NCBI RefSeq assembly: GCF_006547045.1
Contig: NZ_CP041242.1
Span: forward strand, 3,544,001 to 3,608,000
Length of the DNA stretch: 64,000 bases
Origin: Lysobacter alkalisoli
Lineage (GTDB): Bacteria; Pseudomonadota; Gammaproteobacteria; Xanthomonadales; Xanthomonadaceae
Direction: 5' to 3'
Position 1 is the stretch's first letter, and each line of letters starts with the position of its first letter. Both the position numbers and the translations under genes were made by a program. Below, piece after piece: positions 17,945 through 29,552 of this stretch. The notes beneath the pieces are model-generated. The model made no database searches, was not told the DNA's origin, and saw nothing but the letters and a program-made list of their open reading frames with translations.

Positions 17945-20740
17945 TCAGTGCGCTTCTTCCCAGTTGTCGCCGATCCCGCTATCCACGATCAGCGGCACCC
18001 TCAGTTCCGCGGCACGCGCCATGCGGCCGGAAACCTCCCCGATCAACGTTTGTACGAAATCCTCCTCCACCTCGAACACCAGTTCGTCGTGGACCTGCAG
18101 CACCATCAGCGCGCGATCGGCATGGGCCTGCAGCCAGCCGTCGATATCGACCATCGCGCGCTTGATGATGTCGGCCGCGGTGCCCTGCATCGGTGCGTTG
18201 ATCGCCGCGCGTTCGGCACCGGCACGCAGGCCGGCGTTGCGGGCGGCGATGTGCTCCAGGTACAGGCGGCGGCCGAACACGGTCTCCACGTAGCCCTGGT
18301 CGCGCGCCTGCTGGCGGGTACGCTCCATGAAATCGCGCACGCCCGGATAACGGCTGAAGTACAGCGCGATGTAGTCCTGCGCCTCGCCGCGAGCCACGCC
18401 TAGCTGCCTGGCCAGGCCGAACGCGCCCATGCCGTACATCAGGCCGAAGTTGATCGCCTTGGCCGCGCGGCGCTCGTTGCCGCTCACTTCGTCGATCGGT
18501 TTGCCAAACACCTCGGCTGCGGTCGCGCGGTGGATGTCGGCGCCCGACTCGAAGGCCTTGACCAGGCTCTCGTCTCCGGACAGGTGGGCCATGATCCGCA
18601 GTTCGATCTGCGAATAGTCGCAGGCGACGATCTTCCTGCCTTCCGGCGCGACGAAGGCGGTGCGGATGCGGCGGCCGTCGTCGGTACGGATCGGGATGTT
18701 CTGCAGGTTCGGTTCGCTGGACGCGAGCCGGCCGGTCGCCGCGCCGGCCTGGTGATAACTGGTGTGGACGCGGCCGGTATCGGGGTTGACCATTTCCGGC
18801 AGCTTGTCGGTATAGGTGCTGCGCAGCTTGGCCAGGCCGCGGTACTCGAGGATCACCCGCGGCAGCTCGTGCTGGTCGGCGATCGCTTCCAGCGCCTCCT
18901 CGTTGGTGCTCGGCTGACCCTTGGGTGTCTTCACCAATGCCGGCAGCTTGAGTTCGTCGAACAACAGCGCGCCGAGCTGCTTGGGCGAGTCGAGGTTGAA
19001 GGTGCGCCCGGCCAGTTCGGTCGCCTTCTGCTGGGCTGCAAGCATGCGCTTGCCGAGGTCGGCCGACTGCCGGCGCAGCTCATTGGCGTCGACCTTCACG
19101 CCGTTGGCCTCGATGCGTTCGAGCACCTTGACCAGCGGCATCTCGATCTCGCGGTAGACCTTCTCCAGCGTCGGCTCGGCGGCCAGCTTCGGTTGCAGCA
19201 CGCGATGCAGGCGCAGGGTGACGTCGGCGTCCTCGGCGGCGTAGCGGGTGGCATCGTCGAGCGCGACCTGCGAGAACAGGATCGCCTTGGCGCCCTTGCC
19301 GGCGACATCGCTGTACTTGACCGTCTCGTAGCCGAGGTAGCGCCTGGCCAGCGAATCCATGTCGTGGCGGGTGGCGGTGGCGTTGTAGACGAAGCTCTCG
19401 AGCATGGTGTCGTCGGCATAGCCTTGCACGTCGATGCCGTGGCGGCGCAGCACGTGCAGGTCGTACTTGCCATGCTGGCCGAGCTTGCGCTTGCCGGCAT
19501 CGGTCATCACAGGGCGCAGCGCGGCGAGGACGTCGGCGCGGTCGAGTTGCTGCGGTGCGCCGGGATAGTCGTGGGCGAGCGGGAGGTAGCAGGCGCGGCC
19601 GGGTTCGACCGCGAAGCTGAGGCCGACCAGGTTGGCGCGCATCGGGTCGAGCGAATCGGTCTCGCAGTCGAAGGCGAACTCATCGGCCGCCTGCAGGCGT
19701 TCGAGCCAGGCATCGAGTTGCGCCCGGGCGGTCACGCATTCGTATTCGCCCACGGCCGACAGGGCAGGATCGGCATCGTCAGCGGTGGCCGCGGCTTTCG
19801 CATAGCCGGCGGCGGTGTTGCGCATGCCGGCAGCCTCGGCACGGGCCTGCGCCTCGTTGGCGGCGGCACCGCCACCCAGTTCCTTGAGCGCCTGCCTGAA
19901 ACCGTAGCGGGTATACAGCGCGCGCAGTGCGTCGGTATCGGCCGCGCGCAGGACGAGATCGGAGGGTGCCGATTCCAGTTTTACATCGGTCCTGATCGTC
20001 ACCAGGGTGCGATTGAGCGGCAGGCGCTCCAGCGCCTGGCGCAGGTTGTCGCCGATCTTGCCCTTGATCTCGCCCGCATGTTCGATCACGCCGTCGAGCG
20101 AGCCGTATTCGCCGAGCCACTTGGCAGCAGTCTTGGGCCCGCATTTGGTCACCCCCGGCACGTTGTCGACCGTATCGCCCATCAGCGCGAGGTAGTCGAC
20201 GATCTGGTCCGGACGCACGCCGAACTTGTCGATCACGGCCTGCTCGGAATCCAGGCGGCTGCCGGTCATGGTGTTGATCAGGGCGATGCCGGCACCGCTT
20301 CCGTCCGGCCGCACCAGCTGGGCGAAGTCCTTGTCGCTGGTGGAAATGGTGACATCGACACCATCGCCCGCAGCCTGCACCGCGAGGGTGCCGATCACGT
20401 CGTCGGCCTCCACCCCCGGCACGCGCAGGATCGGGATGCCGAGCGCTCCGACGATCTTCATCATCGGCTCGACCTGCGCGCGCAACTCGTCCGGCATCGG
20501 CGGGCGGTTGGCCTTGTAGTCGGGGTAGAGGTCGTCGCGGAAGGTCGGTCCGGGCGCGTCGACGACGAAGGCCACGTAGCCGGGGTTCTCCTTCAGCGTC
20601 GCGCGCAGCATGTTGACCACGCCGAACAGGGCCCCGGTCGGCTCGCCGTCGTCGTTGCTCAGCGGCGGCAGGGCATGGAAGGCTCGGTAGAGATAGCTCG
20701 ATCCGTCGATCAGGACGAGGCGGGGGGCGGTGTCGGTCAT
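17945..20740 (-). CDS. polA: DNA polymerase I
   Basis: The 931-residue repair and Okazaki-fragment-maturation polymerase (E. coli 928). All three domains are present. These are the N-terminal 5'-3' exonuclease (LVLIDGSSYLYRAFHALP, later YKANRPPMP); a proofreading domain whose catalytic DCE is intact (FDCETDSLDP), unlike Taq; and the polymerase domain with motif A DYSQIELR, the O-helix RRAAKAINFGLMYG and motif C QVHDELVFEV. The ATG at 20740 gives the canonical start; the open frame extends to 21073 through the divergent promoter by chance. It is followed by the sX13-like RNA. Confidence 0.98.
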   Translation of the reverse strand: MTDTAPRLVLIDGSSYLYRAFHALPPLSNDDGEPTGALFGVVNMLRATLKENPGYVAFVVDAPGPTFRDDLYPDYKANRPPMPDELRAQVEPMMKIVGALGIPILRVPGVEADDVIGTLAVQAAGDGVDVTISTSDKDFAQLVRPDGSGAGIALINTMTGSRLDSEQAVIDKFGVRPDQIVDYLALMGDTVDNVPGVTKCGPKTAAKWLGEYGSLDGVIEHAGEIKGKIGDNLRQALERLPLNRTLVTIRTDVKLESAPSDLVLRAADTDALRALYTRYGFRQALKELGGGAAANEAQARAEAAGMRNTAAGYAKAAATADDADPALSAVGEYECVTARAQLDAWLERLQAADEFAFDCETDSLDPMRANLVGLSFAVEPGRACYLPLAHDYPGAPQQLDRADVLAALRPVMTDAGKRKLGQHGKYDLHVLRRHGIDVQGYADDTMLESFVYNATATRHDMDSLARRYLGYETVKYSDVAGKGAKAILFSQVALDDATRYAAEDADVTLRLHRVLQPKLAAEPTLEKVYREIEMPLVKVLERIEANGVKVDANELRRQSADLGKRMLAAQQKATELAGRTFNLDSPKQLGALLFDELKLPALVKTPKGQPSTNEEALEAIADQHELPRVILEYRGLAKLRSTYTDKLPEMVNPDTGRVHTSYHQAGAATGRLASSEPNLQNIPIRTDDGRRIRTAFVAPEGRKIVACDYSQIELRIMAHLSGDESLVKAFESGADIHRATAAEVFGKPIDEVSGNERRAAKAINFGLMYGMGAFGLARQLGVARGEAQDYIALYFSRYPGVRDFMERTRQQARDQGYVETVFGRRLYLEHIAARNAGLRAGAERAAINAPMQGTAADIIKRAMVDIDGWLQAHADRALMVLQVHDELVFEVEEDFVQTLIGEVSGRMARAAELRVPLIVDSGIGDNWEEAH

Positions 20741-20860
20741 GGCGGGAATTCTACGCTCCAGCGGACCGTCGCCTGCCAACGGCATCACTTCGCACGAAAC
20801 GTGGCAGGCGTATGCTGATGGCATCGGGAATGCCTCCCGCAGAACTCCAGGAGCCCAGCC

Positions 20861-21145
20861 ATGCGCGCCGCCCTCATCGCCCTGCTCGTCCTGTCGTTGG
20901 CCGCCTGCGCCAGTACCGCCCCCGTCAGCGACGACCCGACCGCGGGCCTGGCCAATCCCGAGGTGATCCGCCACGAGGAGCCCAGCGGCGACGTGATCGA
21001 GGAATACCGCGTCAACGGCCGCCTGCACGTGGTCAAGGTCATCCCTGCGCGCGGCCCGGTCTACTACCTGCATCCCGGCGACCGCAGACCCGACGACGGC
21101 ACGCCGGTTTCGCCGGTGCTATGGAAGCTGTTCGGCTGGGATTGA
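20861..21145 (+). CDS. DUF2782-type small lipoprotein
   Basis: A 94-residue protein with a lipobox (LSLAAC) after a short hydrophobic signal. The mature part (YRVNGRLHVVKVIPARGPVY, then YLHPGD) follows the DUF2782 pattern found next to polA in many gammaproteobacteria. It is divergent from polA across a 120-nt spacer. Function unknown; an envelope location is predicted. Confidence 0.85.
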   Translation: MRAALIALLVLSLAACASTAPVSDDPTAGLANPEVIRHEEPSGDVIEEYRVNGRLHVVKVIPARGPVYYLHPGDRRPDDGTPVSPVLWKLFGWD

Positions 21146-21167
21146 GCGATCCCATGCCTCGATAACG

Positions 21168-21196
21168 AAAAAGCCGACGCAAAGCGTCGGCTTTTT
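21168..21196. terminator. Bidirectional terminator between the DUF2782 and HU genes
   Basis: A perfect 13-bp stem AAAAAGCCGACGC with complement and an AAA loop. Five A on one side and five T on the other let it work in both directions for the convergent genes. Confidence 0.92.
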
Positions 21197-21252
21197 CGTG
21201 TCTTCCGGCGCTGCCTCCATCCGCAAGGCAGCCGCCGGCGATGGGATGCCGC

Positions 21253-21645
21253 TTACAGCGCGGCGTCCTTGAGCTTCTTCAACGGGCGCACCTTGACCTT
21301 GACGGTGGCCGGCTTGGCGGCGAACCACTGCTCTTCCTTGGTGAACGGGTTGATGCCCTTGCGCTTCGGCTTGGCCGGCACCTTGACCGAGGTGATCTTC
21401 AGCAGGCCCGGCAGGGTGAACGCACCCGCGCCCTTCTTGCTGATCGATCCGTGCACGGCGTTCTCCAGCGAGGCGAGCACAGCACGCACGTCCTTGGCGA
21501 CGACGCCGGAAGTCTCGGCAATGTGGGCGACCAGGCCGGACTTGGTCAGGGTTTCCTTGATCGGCTTCGGAGCGGCCGGCTTGGCGGCGGCCTTCTTCGG
21601 TGCAGCTTTCTTTGCGGCTTTCTTTGCGGTTTTCTTGGTGGCCAT
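21253..21645 (-). CDS. HU-family DNA-binding protein with Lys/Ala-rich tail
   Basis: A 130-residue nucleoid protein. Residues about 35-125 are the HU/IHF fold (LVAHIAETSGV, then a beta-arm region INPFTKEEQWFAAKPA). The first 32 residues are almost only Lys, Ala and Pro (KKTAKKAAKKAAPKKAAAKP), resembling histone H1 tails, as known in some Xanthomonadaceae and Bordetella relatives. Normal HU is about 90 residues. The tail probably adds non-specific DNA binding and compaction. It is monocistronic between terminators. Confidence 0.9.
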   Translation of the reverse strand: MATKKTAKKAAKKAAPKKAAAKPAAPKPIKETLTKSGLVAHIAETSGVVAKDVRAVLASLENAVHGSISKKGAGAFTLPGLLKITSVKVPAKPKRKGINPFTKEEQWFAAKPATVKVKVRPLKKLKDAAL

Positions 21646-21835
21646 GCGTGTCCCCTAATGGGTCGTCGTTGGGTTTCTGATGTGTGCCTGCAGAGCCGGC
21701 ACCCGGAATGTAGGGCATGCGCGCGCCTACGCCAAGCGGTCACAGGTCGAAAAACGCCTGAAAACAGGGTCAGAGCGAAAAAAAGTCCGGATTCGCCCTG
21801 CCGGGATGGGGGATTTCACCTGTCGAACACACCAA

Positions 21836-24055
21836 TCACGCCGGCTGCAGGTTGGCGTAAGCCAGCACCAGCCACTTGCTGCCGGCGTCGTCGAAGTTGA
21901 CCTGGACGCGGGCGTGCGCGCCGCTGCCTTCGTAGTCGATAACGGTGCCACTACCGAACTTCGGATGGGTCACCTGCGCGCCGAGCGGGATCGACGGCCC
22001 CTCGATCGCGGCGTGCCCCACGTTGCGGCGCTGTTGCGCGCCCGCGCCCATGCGCCCGAGCGGCCGCGACACCTGCACCTTCGGCCGCACCTCGTGCAGC
22101 AGCGCCGCCGGGATCTCGCGCAGGAATCGCGACGGCATGCCGTACATGTCCATGCCGTGGATGCGGCGGGTCTCGGCATAGCTGAGCACCAGCTTGTGAC
22201 GAGCGCGGGTGATGCCGACGTAGGCAAGCCGACGTTCCTCTTCCAACCGGCCGTGTTCCTCGGTCGACTTGTTGCTCGGGAACAGGCCTTCCTCCAGTCC
22301 GCCGAGGAACACCAGCGGGAACTCCAGCCCCTTGGCGCTGTGCAGGGTCATCAGCTGCACGCCCTCCTCGCCGGCCTGCGCCTGGCCCTCGCCGGCCTCC
22401 AGCGAGGCGTAGCTGAGGAAGGCGACCAGCTCGGGCATCGCCTCCACGTCCTCCTCATCGCTGCGGGTGAAGCGCGAGGCGACCGATACCAGTTCGTCGA
22501 GGTTGTCGGTGCGCGAATCGAGCTGGCCGCGCGATTCGTTGGCGTAGTGTTCGCGCAGGCCGGAACGGGCCAGCACGTGGTCGATCTTCTCCGGCAGCGG
22601 CATCTCCACCAGTTCGGCGTCGAGCGCGTCGATGAGATTGATGAAAGCAGCCAGTGCGTTGCGCGCACGTGCGGCGAGCCCGGTCTCGACACTGATCCGC
22701 TGCGCCGCGTCCCACAGCGGGATGCGGTCGCCGCGGGCACGCTTGCGCACCTCGTCCAGGGTGCGCTCGCCGATCCCGCGCGTCGGCGTATTGACCGCGC
22801 GCTCGAACGCGGCATCGTCGCCGCGGTTGGCGACCAGCCGCAGGTAGGCCAGGGTGTCCTTGATCTCGGCACGCTCGAAGAAGCGCAGTCCGCCGTAGAC
22901 GCGGTACGGCACCTGCTCGGCCAGCAGCGCCTCTTCGAACACCCGCGACTGCGCGTTGCTGCGGTAGAGCACCGCGCAGTCTCCGTGGCTGCCGCCGTCG
23001 CGCACCCACTGCTTGATCCGCTCGACCACGAAGCGGGCCTCGTCGATCTCGTTGTAGGCGGCGTACAGGTCGATAGGCTCGCCACTGCCGGTATCGGTCC
23101 ACAGTTTCTTGCCGAGACGGTCCGGGTTGTGGGCGATGACGGCGTTGGCGGCATCGAGGATGTTGGCGCTGGAGCGGTAGTTCTGTTCCAGGCGGATGGT
23201 CTGCGCACGGCCACGTTCTTCAGAACCGAAATCCTTGAGGAAGCGCTGCATGTTCTCGACCTTGGCGCCACGCCAGCCGTAGATCGACTGGTCGTCGTCG
23301 CCGACCACGAACACCTGGCCCCTGCTTTCATCGGTATCGCTGCCGGCCAGAACGCGCACGAAGGCGTACTGGATCGCATTGGTGTCCTGGAACTCGTCGA
23401 CCAGGATCTGGCGGAAGCGGTGGCGGTAGTGCGCGAGCAGGGCCGGGTTGTCGCGCAGCAGTTCGTGCGCGCGCAACAGCAGCTCGGCGAAGTCGACCAG
23501 GCCGGCGCGGTCGCAGCGCTCCTGATAGGCGGCGTAGACCTTGCGCATCACGTCGGTCCACTCGTCCTGCCCGCCCTGCAGATGCTGCGGGCGCCGACCC
23601 TCGTCCTTCTGCGCATTGATCCACCAGGCGATCTGGCGCGGTGGAAAGCGGGTGTCGTCGATCTCCAGCCCCTGCACGACGCGCTTGACCAGGCGCTGCT
23701 GGTCGTCGGAGTCGAGCACCTGGAAGGTCTCCGGCAATTTCGCCTCCTGCCAGTGCAGGCGCAGCAGGCGATGGGCGAGGCCGTGGAAGGTGCCGATCCA
23801 CATCCCGCGCGCGCCGTGCGACAGCTGCGCCTCGACACGATGGCGCATCTCGCCGGCGGCCTTGTTGGTGAAGGTGACCGCGAGGATGCCGTGGGTCGGC
23901 ACCCCGAACACTTCGTTCAGCCAGGCGATGCGGTGGGTGAGGACGCGGGTCTTGCCGGAGCCGGCGCCAGCGAGGACCAGGTAGTGACCGGGAGGCGCAC
24001 TGACCGCCTCGCGCTGGGCCGGGTTGAGCCCGTCGAGCAGGTGGGAAACATCCAT
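21836..24055 (-). CDS. uvrD: DNA helicase II (UvrD/Rep superfamily)
   Basis: A 739-residue ATP-dependent 3'-5' DNA helicase used in nucleotide excision repair and mismatch repair (E. coli 720). The superfamily 1 motifs appear in order: Walker A GAGSGKT (about 30-36), Ia VTFTNKAAGEM, II VDEFQDTN, III GDDDQSIYGWRGA, IV RLEQNYRS, V LMTLHSAKGLEFP and VI AYVGITRARHKL. The N-terminal LLDGLNPAQREAV is typical of UvrD rather than Rep. The C-terminal SH3-like tail (GTVIDYEGSG...VNFDDAGSKWLVLAYANL) fits UvrD and PcrA. Confidence 0.95.
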   Translation of the reverse strand: MDVSHLLDGLNPAQREAVSAPPGHYLVLAGAGSGKTRVLTHRIAWLNEVFGVPTHGILAVTFTNKAAGEMRHRVEAQLSHGARGMWIGTFHGLAHRLLRLHWQEAKLPETFQVLDSDDQQRLVKRVVQGLEIDDTRFPPRQIAWWINAQKDEGRRPQHLQGGQDEWTDVMRKVYAAYQERCDRAGLVDFAELLLRAHELLRDNPALLAHYRHRFRQILVDEFQDTNAIQYAFVRVLAGSDTDESRGQVFVVGDDDQSIYGWRGAKVENMQRFLKDFGSEERGRAQTIRLEQNYRSSANILDAANAVIAHNPDRLGKKLWTDTGSGEPIDLYAAYNEIDEARFVVERIKQWVRDGGSHGDCAVLYRSNAQSRVFEEALLAEQVPYRVYGGLRFFERAEIKDTLAYLRLVANRGDDAAFERAVNTPTRGIGERTLDEVRKRARGDRIPLWDAAQRISVETGLAARARNALAAFINLIDALDAELVEMPLPEKIDHVLARSGLREHYANESRGQLDSRTDNLDELVSVASRFTRSDEEDVEAMPELVAFLSYASLEAGEGQAQAGEEGVQLMTLHSAKGLEFPLVFLGGLEEGLFPSNKSTEEHGRLEEERRLAYVGITRARHKLVLSYAETRRIHGMDMYGMPSRFLREIPAALLHEVRPKVQVSRPLGRMGAGAQQRRNVGHAAIEGPSIPLGAQVTHPKFGSGTVIDYEGSGAHARVQVNFDDAGSKWLVLAYANLQPA

Positions 24056-24097
24056 GCCGTCATTCTACCGGGCCGGGTTCGATTTCCGGTCAGTAGT

Positions 24098-24298
24098 GTC
24101 ATCCCGAGCATCGCGAGGAACCTGCTTTGATGCGTCCGCGCGAGGACGCAACCGGGCATGCCTTTGCAGGACACGCCGTAAACCCGTCCATGGGGGCTCG
24201 GATGCGGCATCCATGCCGCATACGGTCCTGCAAAGGCATGCCCGGCTGCGTCTGGATGGTTGGCCGGAAAGCAGGTCCCTCGCGATGCCCGGGATGAC
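24098..24298. repeat. Complex palindromic extragenic element (copy A)
   Basis: A 201-nt nested palindrome. The outer arms begin GTCATCCCGAGCATCGCGAGG and close with the complement at 24278-24298. Middle arms are at 24145-24171 and 24226-24252. A small ATGCGGCAT-CC-ATGCCGCAT hairpin sits at the centre. A 28-nt core between arm and hairpin (CACGCCGTAAACCCGTCC...) also occurs in the element at 38390. It fills the gap between uvrD and the YqhA-like gene. Confidence 0.75.
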
Positions 24299-24301
24299 GG
24301 C

Positions 24302-24883
24302 TCAGTGCGCGCCCTTGGCGTGCGCGTGCGCCATCAGCCGGTCGGTCCAGGCGATGCCGATCGCCGAAAGGATGAACACGCAGTGGATGATGGTCTGCCA
24401 CATCACCCCGGTTGCGGTCGCCTTGGTGCACAGCACGCCGGCCGCCAACTCCGGGCCACACAACGGCAGGCCCAGCGAGCCGGCCTCGATGAAGGTCTTG
24501 AGCAGGTGGATCGAGGAGATGCCGATGATCGCCATCGCCAGCTTGACCTTGAGCACGCTGGCGTTGACGTGGCTCAGCCACTCCGGCTGGTCGGGGTGGC
24601 CCTGCAGGTTCAGGCGCGAGACGAAAGTTTCGTAACCGCCGACGATCACCATCACCAGCAGGTTGGAGATCATCACCACGTCGATCAGGCCGAGCACGAT
24701 CAGCATGATGCCCTGCTCAGTCAGGTGGCCGGCGTCGCGGATCAGGTGCCACAGATCCTTCAGGAACAAGAACACGTACACGCACTGAGCCAGGATCAGG
24801 CCGAGGTACAGCGGCAGCTGCAGCCAGCGCGAGCTGAAGATCAGGGCCGGCAGCGGGCCGAGGCGCGGGGTCTGTGTGGACAT
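24302..24883 (-). CDS. UPF0114/YqhA family inner-membrane protein
   Basis: A 193-residue membrane protein with about four hydrophobic helices (IFSSRWLQLPLYLGLILAQC, LIDVVMISNLLVMVIVGGY, then LKVKLAMAIIGISSIHLL and a C-terminal helix). The core SRWLQLPLYLGL...ETFVSRL matches the YqhA/UPF0114 family, whose function is unknown. It is longer than E. coli YqhA (164) because of an N-terminal extension and an insert GLPLCGPELAAGVLC before the last helix. The ATG at 24883 was chosen; upstream frames enter the divergent GST promoter. Confidence 0.85.
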   Translation of the reverse strand: MSTQTPRLGPLPALIFSSRWLQLPLYLGLILAQCVYVFLFLKDLWHLIRDAGHLTEQGIMLIVLGLIDVVMISNLLVMVIVGGYETFVSRLNLQGHPDQPEWLSHVNASVLKVKLAMAIIGISSIHLLKTFIEAGSLGLPLCGPELAAGVLCTKATATGVMWQTIIHCVFILSAIGIAWTDRLMAHAHAKGAH

Positions 24884-24989
24884 GCGGTTCACTGGGAATG
24901 AAAGCGCCGCAGAGTAGCCATCGACGATGACGGGCTCAAGTCCCAGTCGGCACGTACACTGGGCGTCCCCCGCCGCAGGAGGCCCATCC

Positions 24990-25685
24990 ATGATCGATCT
25001 GTATTACTGGCCGACCCCGAACGGCCACAAGATCACCCTGTTCCTCGAAGAGACCGGCCTGGACTACACCATCCACCCGGTCGACATCGGCGCCGGCGAC
25101 CAGCACAAGCCCGAGTTCCTGGCGTTCTCGCCGAACAACAAGATGCCGGCGATCATCGACAACGCCCCGGCCGACGGCGGCCTGCCGGTGACCGTGTTCG
25201 AGTCCGGCGCGATCCTGCTGTACCTGGCCGAGAAAACCGGCCGCTTCATTCCCGCCGACCCGCGCGGACGCGTCGCGACGCTGGAGTGGCTGTTCTGGCA
25301 GATGGGCGGGCTGGGACCGATGACCGGTCAGTACGGGCATTTCCACGTCTATGCGCCGGAACCGATCGGATACGCCCGCGATCGCTATGCGCGCGAAGCC
25401 ACCCGCCTGCTCGAGGTGCTCGACAAACGGCTGGACGGCCGCAATTTCATCGCCGGCACCGAGTACACCATCGCCGACATGGCCTGCTACCCGTGGATCG
25501 ACCCGTACGACAAGGCGCCGATGGACCTGTCGGGTTTCAGGCACCTGCGCCGCTGGCACGCCGCGATTGCCGAACGCCCGGCAACCAAGCGTGCGTACGC
25601 GGTCGCCGACCGGCACCGCGTGCAGCGCGAGATGAGCGCGGAGATGCGGCGCAACCTGTTCGGCACACCGTCGCAGCCCGCGTAA
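24990..25685 (+). CDS. yfcG: YfcG-like glutathione S-transferase
   Basis: A 231-residue thiol-transferase of the nu-class GST type, a GSH-dependent disulfide reductase in E. coli. The N-terminus MIDLYYWPTPNGHKITLFLE closely follows YfcG, with the Thr-Pro-Asn GSH-contact segment in place of a catalytic Ser, Cys or Tyr. An NKMPAIID segment and the ESGAI turn contact GSH in this family. The ATG at 24990 has AGGAGG seven bases upstream. It is divergent from the YqhA-like gene. Confidence 0.9.
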   Translation: MIDLYYWPTPNGHKITLFLEETGLDYTIHPVDIGAGDQHKPEFLAFSPNNKMPAIIDNAPADGGLPVTVFESGAILLYLAEKTGRFIPADPRGRVATLEWLFWQMGGLGPMTGQYGHFHVYAPEPIGYARDRYAREATRLLEVLDKRLDGRNFIAGTEYTIADMACYPWIDPYDKAPMDLSGFRHLRRWHAAIAERPATKRAYAVADRHRVQREMSAEMRRNLFGTPSQPA

Positions 25686-28082
<2,397 letters not shown>

Positions 28083-28113
28083 TCGCGGGAATCATTGGCA
28101 AGCCGTAGGCGCC

Positions 28114-28196
28114 GTAGCCCGGGTAAGGCGAAGCCGCACCCGGGGAATTGCCAGGCATGCCAGACCCCGGGTGCGGCTTCGCCTTACCCGGGCTAC
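28114..28196. repeat. Long perfect extragenic palindrome (GTAGCCCGGGTAAGG)
   Basis: 31-nt perfect arms (28114-28144 and 28166-28196) enclose 21 nt, between the convergent DPP-IV-like and DUF218 genes. A single related arm is found at 44419-44451. It could fold in transcripts from both genes and act as a terminator or stabiliser. Confidence 0.8.
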
Positions 28197-28223
28197 ACGC
28201 GAACCGTTACGGGGCCGCCGCGC

Positions 28224-28946
28224 CTACTCCGTCCGCGCCAGCATCCGCCGGCTGCCGATCAGCTTCGCCCAGCGCGTGCCGAGGTCGACCAGGGCGATGT
28301 AGCCGGCCTCGCCGGCGAGGCGGCACAGATTGGCGGGCGTCATCCGCAATGCCGGTTCGGCCGCGCAGGGTTCGGCGTCGTAACCGAGCCGACGCGCGAA
28401 CCACAGGCAGCGGGCAAGGTGGTAACGGCTGCTGAGCAGGGTGACGCGGTGCCGGTCAGGGCCGGTGCCGATCAGCGCAAGCAGGTCGCGGGCGTTGCGC
28501 AGGTTCTGCAGCGTGTCGCGCGATTGATCCTCCAGCCACAGCGGTGCTTCGCCCGGCAGACCCCGCGCAAGCAGGCCCCGGCGGGCCAGTTCGGCTTCGC
28601 TGGGTTCGCCGGCCGCACCACCGCCGAGCAGGATGAAGCCGGTACCGGGGCGTTGTTGTCCCAGTGCGGCAGCACGGTCGAGCCGGGCTTCGAAATCCGC
28701 ATCCGGCCGACCGCCCGGCGCGTGCTTGCCGAACACCAGCACCCGGCGACCCTCCCCGGCCTCGCAGCCAGCCCCACGCGCGACCCGCCACACATGAACC
28801 AGATAGGCCAGGTAGACCAGGCCAAGACTGGCCACGCAGGCGGTCACAGCCACCAGCGACCCATGGAGCACATCGCGGTCGCTGAACAGTCGCAGGCGAT
28901 GGGCGAGACGGGTGGCGGGGGGCGGAGCCCGCCTCGTATCCGGCAT
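28224..28946 (-). CDS. YdcF/DUF218 (ElyC/SanA) family membrane protein
   Basis: A 240-residue protein with one N-terminal membrane helix (about 31-53, SLVAVTACVASLGLVYLAYLV) followed by a DUF218 domain. The LVFGK start, the GGGAAGEPSEAE loop, the conserved ED-SRDTLQNLRNA and the VTLLSSRYHLAR segments are typical. Family members (SanA, ElyC, YdcF) are linked to envelope integrity or nucleotide binding; the reaction is not established. It is downstream of a small exported protein with a 22-nt gap. Confidence 0.85.
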   Translation of the reverse strand: MPDTRRAPPPATRLAHRLRLFSDRDVLHGSLVAVTACVASLGLVYLAYLVHVWRVARGAGCEAGEGRRVLVFGKHAPGGRPDADFEARLDRAAALGQQRPGTGFILLGGGAAGEPSEAELARRGLLARGLPGEAPLWLEDQSRDTLQNLRNARDLLALIGTGPDRHRVTLLSSRYHLARCLWFARRLGYDAEPCAAEPALRMTPANLCRLAGEAGYIALVDLGTRWAKLIGSRRMLARTE

Positions 28947-28968
28947 GACGGTGCGCGGCCCTGGTGCA

Positions 28969-29376
28969 CTAACCTTCGATGCTGAGCTGCATGTTGGTCG
29001 ACAGGTCCGAAACCAGGAAACCGATCCAGCTCAGGTAGTTGGAGTGGATGTAGGTCACGCCTTTCTTGATCTTGTGGTCGAGGTTGATGCTGTCGATGTA
29101 GGCGAACCGGACATGGGTATCGTCGTAGGTGATGCGGATCCGCGCCACGTGGTCGCGCAGGTGCAGGGTCGAGTCGATCCGCCCGGGCTGCTCGTCGGTC
29201 ACCGCCCAGCCACGGCCGGCGAGCGCGCGCTTGATGTCCTTGGCGACCTGCCCACTGTCGAGGCCGGCCGGGATCGCGACCGGATCCGGATCGACCAGCG
29301 GTGACTTGCGTGCTTCTGCCGCAGGCGCGAACACGGCCAGCGAAATGACGACAAACAGCAGATGGATGATGCGCAT
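28969..29376 (-). CDS. Hypothetical exported protein
   Basis: 135 residues with a signal peptide (IIHLLFVVISLAVFAPAAEA, cleavage before RKSPL). I do not recognise the family. The mature part has a small alpha/beta pattern with the phrases AGLDSGQVAKDIKRALAGRG, IRITYDDTHVRFAYIDS and SNYLSWIGFLV, suggesting a periplasmic lipid- or membrane-adjacent domain. The ATG at 29376 follows a GGGAGG site. It is co-directional with the DUF218 gene 22 nt downstream, probably an operon. Confidence 0.75.
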   Translation of the reverse strand: MRIIHLLFVVISLAVFAPAAEARKSPLVDPDPVAIPAGLDSGQVAKDIKRALAGRGWAVTDEQPGRIDSTLHLRDHVARIRITYDDTHVRFAYIDSINLDHKIKKGVTYIHSNYLSWIGFLVSDLSTNMQLSIEG

Positions 29377-29481
29377 GAATGCCTCCCGGGATGAATGGCA
29401 CCGCTCGACGCGGCGCGCGGCCAGCACGAAGCATACGCGCCGCGGCCACGCCGGTGCAGCGGGCTTGCCGTACGGCCTGTG

Positions 29482-29510
29482 TTCGATCGCTCCCTTGCGC
29501 TGGCTATACT
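29482..29510 (+). promoter_or_regulatory. Candidate sigma-70 promoter for the aryl-polyene KS gene
   Basis: TTCGAT and TATACT are separated by 17 nt, placing a start near 29517, 36 nt before the ketosynthase ATG. The -10 box is good; the -35 box matches consensus at only about half its positions. Confidence 0.4.
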
Positions 29511-29552
29511 GAGCCCCCGCGTACTTCTGCCGTTTCCAGCGCACCCTGCTGA

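Noticed and set aside
18530-20818. 762-codon open frame on the plus strand
   Set aside because: Antisense shadow of polA.
21680-24130. 816-codon open frame on the plus strand
   Set aside because: Antisense shadow of uvrD, which has all superfamily 1 helicase motifs.
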